A program made the position numbers and the translations under genes. From Micromonospora chokoriensis (GTDB taxonomy: Bacteria > Actinomycetota > Actinomycetes > Mycobacteriales > Micromonosporaceae): a stretch of DNA of 64,000 nt. Location of the stretch: contig NZ_LT607409.1 of assembly GCF_900091505.1 (NCBI RefSeq), positions 6,820,001 to 6,884,000 on the forward strand, read 5' to 3'. Numbering within the stretch: the first letter of the stretch is position 1; every line of letters starts with the position of its first letter. Under the pieces are notes generated by a model. That model did not search any database. It saw only the letters and a program-made list of their open reading frames with translations, and was not told the DNA's origin. Below, in pieces: positions 60,207-64,000 of this stretch.

Positions 60207-61382
60207 TTAGCGGGGGGTTCGGAGGGCTGCTGCTCGGCGGGCTCGCTCGACTGCTGCCGGTAGGGCCGCCACGACGGCGTCGACGTCGGCCTGGGTGCTC
60301 GTGTGGCCCAGGGAGAACCGCAGCGAGGAACGGGCGCGGTCGTCGTCGGCGCCCATCGCCAGGAGTACGTGCGACGGCTGGGCCACCCCCGCTGAGCAGG
60401 CCGAACCCGTCGAGCAGGCGATCCCCTGCGCATCGAGCAGCAGGAGCAGCGCGTCGCCCTCGGAGCCCGGGAAGGAGAAGTGCGCGTTGCCGGGCAGCCG
60501 GTCGACCGGGTCACCGTTGTAGATCACCTCGGGCACCGCCCGGCGTACCCGCTCGATCAGGTCGTCGCGGAGTGCGGCCACCCGGGCCGCGTACTCCTGC
60601 TGGCCCTTCACCGCCGCCTCGACGGCGACCGCGAAGGCGACGATGCCTGCGGTGTCCAGGGTGCCGGAGCGGATGTCACGTTCCTGGCCGCCGCCGTGCA
60701 GCAGCGGCGTGGCCGCCACGTCCCGGGCCAGCAGCAGCGCGCCCACCCCGGCCGGGCCGCCGAGCTTGTGCCCGGTGACGGTCAGCGCGGCTACCCCGCT
60801 GGCGGCGAAGTCGACGGGCACCTGACCGACCGCCTGGATGGCGTCGGTGTGGAACGGCACACCGTGTTCGGCGGCGACGGCGGCCAGCTCGGCGACCGGT
60901 TGGACGGTGCCCACCTCGTTGTTCGCCCACATCGCGGTGATGACCGCCACCCGGTCGGCGTGCGCGGACAACTCGGCGCGCAGGTCCTCCGGGTCGAGCC
61001 GACCGACGGCGTCCACCGGGAGCAGGCCGACGTCGGCGCCCTCGTGCTGCGCCAGCCAGTCGACCGCGTCCAGCACGGCGTGGTGCTCGACGGCGCTGGA
61101 GACCACCCGGCGGCGGTCGGCGCCGGCATCCCGGCGAGCCCAGAAGATGCCCTTGACCGCGAGGTTGTCACTTTCGGTGCCACCACCGGTGAAGATCACC
61201 TCGGACGGCCGTGCGCCCAGCACCGCGGCCACCCGTTCACGCGACTCTTCGACCCGGCGGCGGGCACGGCGGCCCGACGCGTGCAGGGAGGACGCGTTGC
61301 CGACCTCGCGGGCGGTAGCGACGTACGCCTCCAGTGCCTCGTCGAGCATCGGAGTCGTCGCCGCGTGATCCAGGTAAGCCAT
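60207..61382 (-). CDS. Cysteine desulfurase (IscS/NifS family)
   Basis: 391 aa from ATG 61382 (MAYLDHAATTPMLDEALEAY). A PLP enzyme that turns cysteine into alanine and a protein-bound persulfide. FTGGGTESDNLAVKG, AVEHHAVLDAVDWLA, TDAIQAVGQVPVDF, the PLP-binding Lys in LTVTGHKLGGPAGVG, RSGTLDTAGIVAFA and the catalytic Cys loop GIACSTGSACSAG are complete. The next gene is mnmA, so supply of sulfur to tRNA thiolation is the likely role; no iscU or sufU is adjacent. Confidence 0.95.
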   Translation of the reverse strand: MAYLDHAATTPMLDEALEAYVATAREVGNASSLHASGRRARRRVEESRERVAAVLGARPSEVIFTGGGTESDNLAVKGIFWARRDAGADRRRVVSSAVEHHAVLDAVDWLAQHEGADVGLLPVDAVGRLDPEDLRAELSAHADRVAVITAMWANNEVGTVQPVAELAAVAAEHGVPFHTDAIQAVGQVPVDFAASGVAALTVTGHKLGGPAGVGALLLARDVAATPLLHGGGQERDIRSGTLDTAGIVAFAVAVEAAVKGQQEYAARVAALRDDLIERVRRAVPEVIYNGDPVDRLPGNAHFSFPGSEGDALLLLLDAQGIACSTGSACSAGVAQPSHVLLAMGADDDRARSSLRFSLGHTSTQADVDAVVAALPAAVERARRAAALRTPR

Positions 61383-61441
61383 CACCGTTCAGCGTACGGC
61401 CGACACGTCGGGGGCCGGATGCCGGAGGGGCTGAACGCCAC

Positions 61442-61471
61442 GTGCCGGGGTGGGAAGTCCCACCCCGGCAC
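61442..61471 (-). terminator. Terminator of the sortase-DUF4397 operon
   Basis: A perfect 14-bp stem (61442-61455 with 61458-61471) and a 2-base loop starts 15 bases beyond the sortase stop. Confidence 0.7.
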
Positions 61472-61485
61472 ACGGCGTGACCTCG

Positions 61486-62139
61486 TCAGGCGGGTACCGC
61501 GGTCACGACGATGTTGTCCCGGTACTTGCGGGCCTTCGCGTCGAACGGCCCACCGCACGTGATCAGCGTCAGCCGCGGCCTCCCGTCCCGGGCGAAGTAC
61601 CGGTCCAGTGGAATCCTGGTCTTGTCGTACTCCTCGCGGGCCACGACCCGGTACCGCCGGGCCTCGCCGTCACTGCCGGTCGCGGTCACCGTGTCACCCT
61701 GGTCCAGCTCCCGGAGCCGGAAGAACGCACCCTTGCCCTGCTTGGCGCTGTCCACGTGACCGGCGATGACCACCGATCCGGCCTCCGCCTCCAGGCCGGG
61801 GCCGTGGCGGTACCAGCCGATCTGGTCGACGCTCGGCGGCACCTCGAACTCCTCGGTCCGCTCGTTGATGCCGACCGCGTTGACGGTGGCGGTGACGCCG
61901 ATCTCCGGGATCACCAGCCGTACCGGCCTGACGGTCTCCGCGTCGGCGGGCAGCTCACCGGCGGTCACCGGAACCGACGGGCCGCCCGCGACGGTCGGTG
62001 GGGCGCTGGCGAGGGCTGTCGCCTCGTCCGCGCCCACGTTCCCGGCCGGCTGCGAGCCGCACGCCACCAGGCCGGCGACGGTGAGCGCGGCAACGCCGGC
62101 GGCCACTGCCGCCAGCGCGCCGCGGTTGTGCACCGTCAC
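61486..62139 (-). CDS. Class F sortase
   Basis: 217 aa from GTG 62139, overlapping the DUF4397 stop (GTGA). An N-terminal hydrophobic segment with VAGLVACG anchors it outside; the sortase domain has RLVIPEIGVTATVNAVGINE, the catalytic His in SVVIAGHVDSA, Cys in LTLITCGGPFD and Arg in ARKYRDNIVV. Sortases join proteins to the cell wall or to each other through a sorting motif. The cotranslated DUF4397 protein lacks an obvious LPxTG, so its substrate signal is unclear. Confidence 0.92.
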   Translation of the reverse strand: MTVHNRGALAAVAAGVAALTVAGLVACGSQPAGNVGADEATALASAPPTVAGGPSVPVTAGELPADAETVRPVRLVIPEIGVTATVNAVGINERTEEFEVPPSVDQIGWYRHGPGLEAEAGSVVIAGHVDSAKQGKGAFFRLRELDQGDTVTATGSDGEARRYRVVAREEYDKTRIPLDRYFARDGRPRLTLITCGGPFDAKARKYRDNIVVTAVPA

Positions 62140-62966
62140 TTGCGACCGGTCCGCGCGGTCGCCATCCGCACCCCGCCACCGAGCAGCAGGAGTACGCCGG
62201 CGCCGGTGAGCACGTACCACCAGGTGTTCACGCCCGTACCGGCCTGACCACCGTCACCGCTCGGCACGCCGCCGGGGGCGGAGTGCAGGCCGGAGATGGT
62301 CTGTGCCACCACACCGAGCGTCTTGCCCTCGGCGGAGCCGATCGCGTAGACGACCGTGGCGGTGCCCTCCTTGAGGTTGAGGTCCGCCGGGCCGATGGCC
62401 ACGGTCTCGGTGCCGGCCAGCACCACGTCCGCCTTCACGCTGCCCGCGTCGACGTCGCCCTTGGCCTCGTTCGGGTTGGTGAGGTCCTCGAAGACCGGGG
62501 TTCCACCGGCGCGTACGTCGACCGCCGGGGCGGCGGCGGTGTGCCGGACGATGAGCCGGGCCTTGCCGGCGGCGACCTTCGAGACGTCGTTCACGAACGG
62601 CGTGATCTTCGGCTGGCCGGCGGCGTCGAGGTGCGCCGCGATGCTGATGTTGGCCCCGCCGGGCACCGCCGCGTTGTCGGCCTTGAGGATCGCGCTGCCG
62701 ATCGGCTCGCCGGGCTTGGTGAGCGCGATGTCGTAGTCGCCCTCCTCCAGGTTCAGCGGGCCGGCGACGTCGCCGGGCTTGAAGTTCTCCAGCGTCTTCT
62801 TGCCGTTGACGTAGACGTCGACCGGGGTGTCCGGGATGCCGTGCACGACGGAGACCTTCGACGTGGCGGCGTACGCGGGGGTGGCGGTGAACGCGCCGAC
62901 ACCGGCGAACGTCAACGCGGCGACCGCGCCACCCGCGGCGACCCGACGGAAGTACGAGAGCTGCAT
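62136..62966 (-). CDS. Exported DUF4397 surface protein
   Basis: 276 aa, start 62966 behind AGGAGG. A signal peptide ends at ATPAYA; two DUF4397 repeats follow (SVVHGIPDTPVDVYVNGKKT and IVRHTAAAPAVDVRAGGTPV), then a Gly/Ser linker, one hydrophobic helix (WWYVLTGAGVLLLLGGGV) and a basic tail, so it is anchored in the membrane facing outward. Cotranslated with a sortase and divergent from an ECF sigma factor, which may control it as SigK controls surface antigens in mycobacteria. Confidence 0.9.
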   Translation of the reverse strand: MQLSYFRRVAAGGAVAALTFAGVGAFTATPAYAATSKVSVVHGIPDTPVDVYVNGKKTLENFKPGDVAGPLNLEEGDYDIALTKPGEPIGSAILKADNAAVPGGANISIAAHLDAAGQPKITPFVNDVSKVAAGKARLIVRHTAAAPAVDVRAGGTPVFEDLTNPNEAKGDVDAGSVKADVVLAGTETVAIGPADLNLKEGTATVVYAIGSAEGKTLGVVAQTISGLHSAPGGVPSGDGGQAGTGVNTWWYVLTGAGVLLLLGGGVRMATARTGRK

Positions 62967-62991
62967 GTCTGCCTCCTGGTGATAAGTGCTG

Positions 62992-63022
62992 ATTCGTCAG
63001 GCCTGGCTTGCAGAACGGATTA
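62992..63022 (-). promoter_or_regulatory. Candidate ECF promoter of the DUF4397-sortase operon
   Basis: On the minus strand TAATCC (63022-63017) and ACGAAT (62997-62992) resemble the CCATCC/CCGAAT type read by SigK, but with a 19-base spacer. A similar pair GCATCC/ACGAAG with a 16-base spacer lies at 63082-63109 in front of the sigma gene. Confidence 0.3.
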
Positions 63023-63159
63023 CGCCGGGTCCGCGACGGGCGGATGCGCTCTCGACGCGATTCTTTTTCTCGCCTCCGACCGCATCCAGATCCCCGTCGT
63101 CCGACGAAGAGCAGGTGAGATGACTTTGACCGGGAGAGTGGGGCGAGGGCTGTGGCAGC

Positions 63160-63165
63160 TACAGT
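63160..63165 (+). promoter_or_regulatory. -10-like box before the sigma gene
   Basis: TACAGT fits TANNNT and lies five bases before the ATG at 63171, the start of a tiny upstream frame coupled to the sigma gene. Confidence 0.35.
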
Positions 63166-63170
63166 CGGGC

Positions 63171-63200
63171 ATGCCCCATCGAAGGCGGGCCGCCCCGTGA
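63171..63200 (+). CDS. Nine-residue upstream frame coupled to the sigma gene
   Basis: ATG 63171 opens MPHRRRAAP and its TGA (63198-63200) overlaps the sigma GTG (63197) as GTGA. A TACAGT box lies just upstream, so ribosomes could load here on a leaderless transcript and pass to the sigma start, which has no Shine-Dalgarno of its own. Tentative. Confidence 0.35.
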   Translation: MPHRRRAAP

Positions 63201-63799
63201 CGGCGCTGCCACCGCAACCGGACCCACCGGCGGACGACCTCGCGGCCCGGTTCCGAGCCGGCGACGAGGCGGCGCTGCGTGCGGCGTACGAGCGTTACGG
63301 CCGCGCCGTCCTGCACCTCGCGACCACCATGCTGGCCAACCGGGCCGACGCCGAGGACGTGACCCAGGCGACTTTCGTGGGCGCGTGGCTGGGCCGGGAG
63401 ACCTTCGACCCCGCCAAGGGATCGCTGGTCGGCTGGCTGCTCGGCATCGGCCGACGCAAGGTGATCGACCGCATGCGCGCCTCGGCGCGGGAGACCCGGG
63501 TGGTGGAGACGGTCCGGCAACTGCCCGAGCCGGCGCAGACCGGCCCCGACCCGGACCGGGTGGTGGATCGGCTGGTGATCGCGGACGAGCTGGCACGCCT
63601 CCCGGACGACCAGCGACGCATGTTGGAGTTGGCCTTCTACGACGACCTGACACACCAGCAGATCGCCGCGGTGACCGGGGTGCCGCTGGGCACCGTGAAG
63701 AGTCACATCCGACGCGGTATGGCGAGCTTGAAGCGCAGATGGGAGGTGGATGGTGCAGCACCTGGAGCACGAGCGGCTGGTCTTTCTGGCGCTCGGTGA
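63197..63799 (+). CDS. ECF RNA polymerase sigma factor
   Basis: 200 aa from GTG 63197. Region 2 (LRAAYERYGRAVLHLATTML, AEDVTQATFVGAW, GWLLGIGRRKVIDRMR) and region 4 (LPDDQRRMLELAFYDDLTHQ, then GVPLGTVKSHIRRGMASLKR) are complete, and the type resembles SigK-like factors. It should be held inactive by the anti-sigma protein encoded from 63750, whose start lies inside this gene. Divergent from the DUF4397-sortase pair, a likely target. Confidence 0.94.
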   Translation: MTALPPQPDPPADDLAARFRAGDEAALRAAYERYGRAVLHLATTMLANRADAEDVTQATFVGAWLGRETFDPAKGSLVGWLLGIGRRKVIDRMRASARETRVVETVRQLPEPAQTGPDPDRVVDRLVIADELARLPDDQRRMLELAFYDDLTHQQIAAVTGVPLGTVKSHIRRGMASLKRRWEVDGAAPGARAAGLSGAR

Positions 63800-64000
63800 G
63801 AGCGAGGCGGACGACGGGGAGCGCACCCACCTCGACACCTGCGCGCACTGCCGGACGGAGCTGTCGGCCCTGCGGCAGGTCGCCGGGCTCGGCGCCGAGA
63901 CGCAGGGTCTCGGCGACCTGCCCGACCCGCCGGAGCACATCTGGCAGGGCATCGAAGCCGATATCCGGGCGGCCGAGGGCACCGAGGTCCACGCGCCCGT
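63750..64000 (+). CDS. Anti-sigma factor with zinc-binding domain, N-terminal part
   Basis: ATG 63750 follows GGGAGG and overlaps the sigma gene by 50 bases. MVQHLEHERLVFLALGESEA is followed by the HLDTCAHCRTEL motif (HxxxCxxC) of ZAS anti-sigma domains. The frame is open to the window edge (about 83 residues seen); in RskA-type proteins a membrane segment and an extracytoplasmic part would follow. Cotranslation with the sigma gene supports a cognate pair. Confidence 0.88.
   Translation, partial: MVQHLEHERLVFLALGESEADDGERTHLDTCAHCRTELSALRQVAGLGAETQGLGDLPDPPEHIWQGIEADIRAAEGTEVHAP

Noticed and set aside
62136..62300. LPxTG sorting signal in the DUF4397 protein
   Set aside because: No LPxTG-like or LAxTG-like sequence precedes the C-terminal helix.

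Overview
The window is very GC-rich DNA in which third codon positions are almost always G or C. GTG starts, ATGA/GTGA stop-start overlaps and TANNNT-like -10 boxes placed 6-7 bases before a start codon are frequent. Gene content points to a filamentous actinobacterium: an XRE/DUF5753 regulator with a DUF397 partner, a DivIVA-domain protein, a GAF-PP2C phosphatase, class F sortase, DUF3152 and an NAD-dependent ligase. Gene families and intergenic repeats fit Micromonosporaceae, probably Micromonospora or a close relative; this is inference from content, not from a marker gene. I saw no rRNA, tRNA, insertion sequence, phage gene or CRISPR array. || Layout. 1-3.3 kb: the end of an ApbE-type flavin transferase, a small hypothetical gene and serA. 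3.3-11.4 kb: branched-chain amino acid biosynthesis (ilvB-ilvN-ilvC on the minus strand behind a leader-peptide attenuator; ilvD on the plus strand), with a membrane GGDEF-EAL protein between ilvB and ilvD. 11.5-16.0 kb: a lipoprotein, a three-gene overlapping operon (DivIVA-domain protein, Cys-rich small protein, zinc-ribbon protein) and the divergent XRE-DUF397 pair. 16.2-20.9 kb: an accessory island of lower GC with five small coupled or adjacent genes forming two paralogous families, an HNH restriction-like nuclease and an AAA ATPase whose downstream partner gene is reduced to a stub. || 20.9-27.4 kb: a ROK repressor divergent from a polar amino acid ABC transporter, an asparaginase and CutC. 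27.4-32.1 kb: a DUF3152 metalloprotease-like lipoprotein and a GH2 beta-mannosidase divergent from a LacI regulator. 32-43.2 kb: a degenerate GGDEF-EAL protein, a PH-domain protein, a hydroxyacid dehydrogenase, a GAF-PP2C phosphatase, a PQQ-type sugar dehydrogenase lipoprotein, a membrane phosphoesterase and an AceE/transketolase-like enzyme. 43.3-49.6 kb: gatB, then a small membrane gene, a TOPRIM-like plus AAA ATPase defence-like pair, and gatA-gatC; the pair separates gatCA from gatB. 49.7-54.8 kb: a second full GGDEF-EAL protein with a long repeat-bearing insert in its EAL domain, and ligA. || 54.8-56.5 kb is unusually repetitive: three different minisatellites and an inverted repeat surround a membrane-tethered PemK-like gene. 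56.5-61.4 kb is a minus-strand run of ADP-ribosylglycohydrolase-like, VOC, MetE-like, mnmA and cysteine desulfurase genes; the last two plausibly cooperate in tRNA 2-thiolation and are separated by a 30-bp inverted repeat and a long G-tract. 61.4-64 kb holds a sortase-DUF4397 surface pair divergent from an ECF sigma factor and its overlapping anti-sigma gene. The strongest candidates for something new are the mirrored small-protein operon at 16.2-18.4 kb with its HNH/AAA neighbours, the AAA-TOPRIM module lodged in the gat locus, and the split EAL domain.
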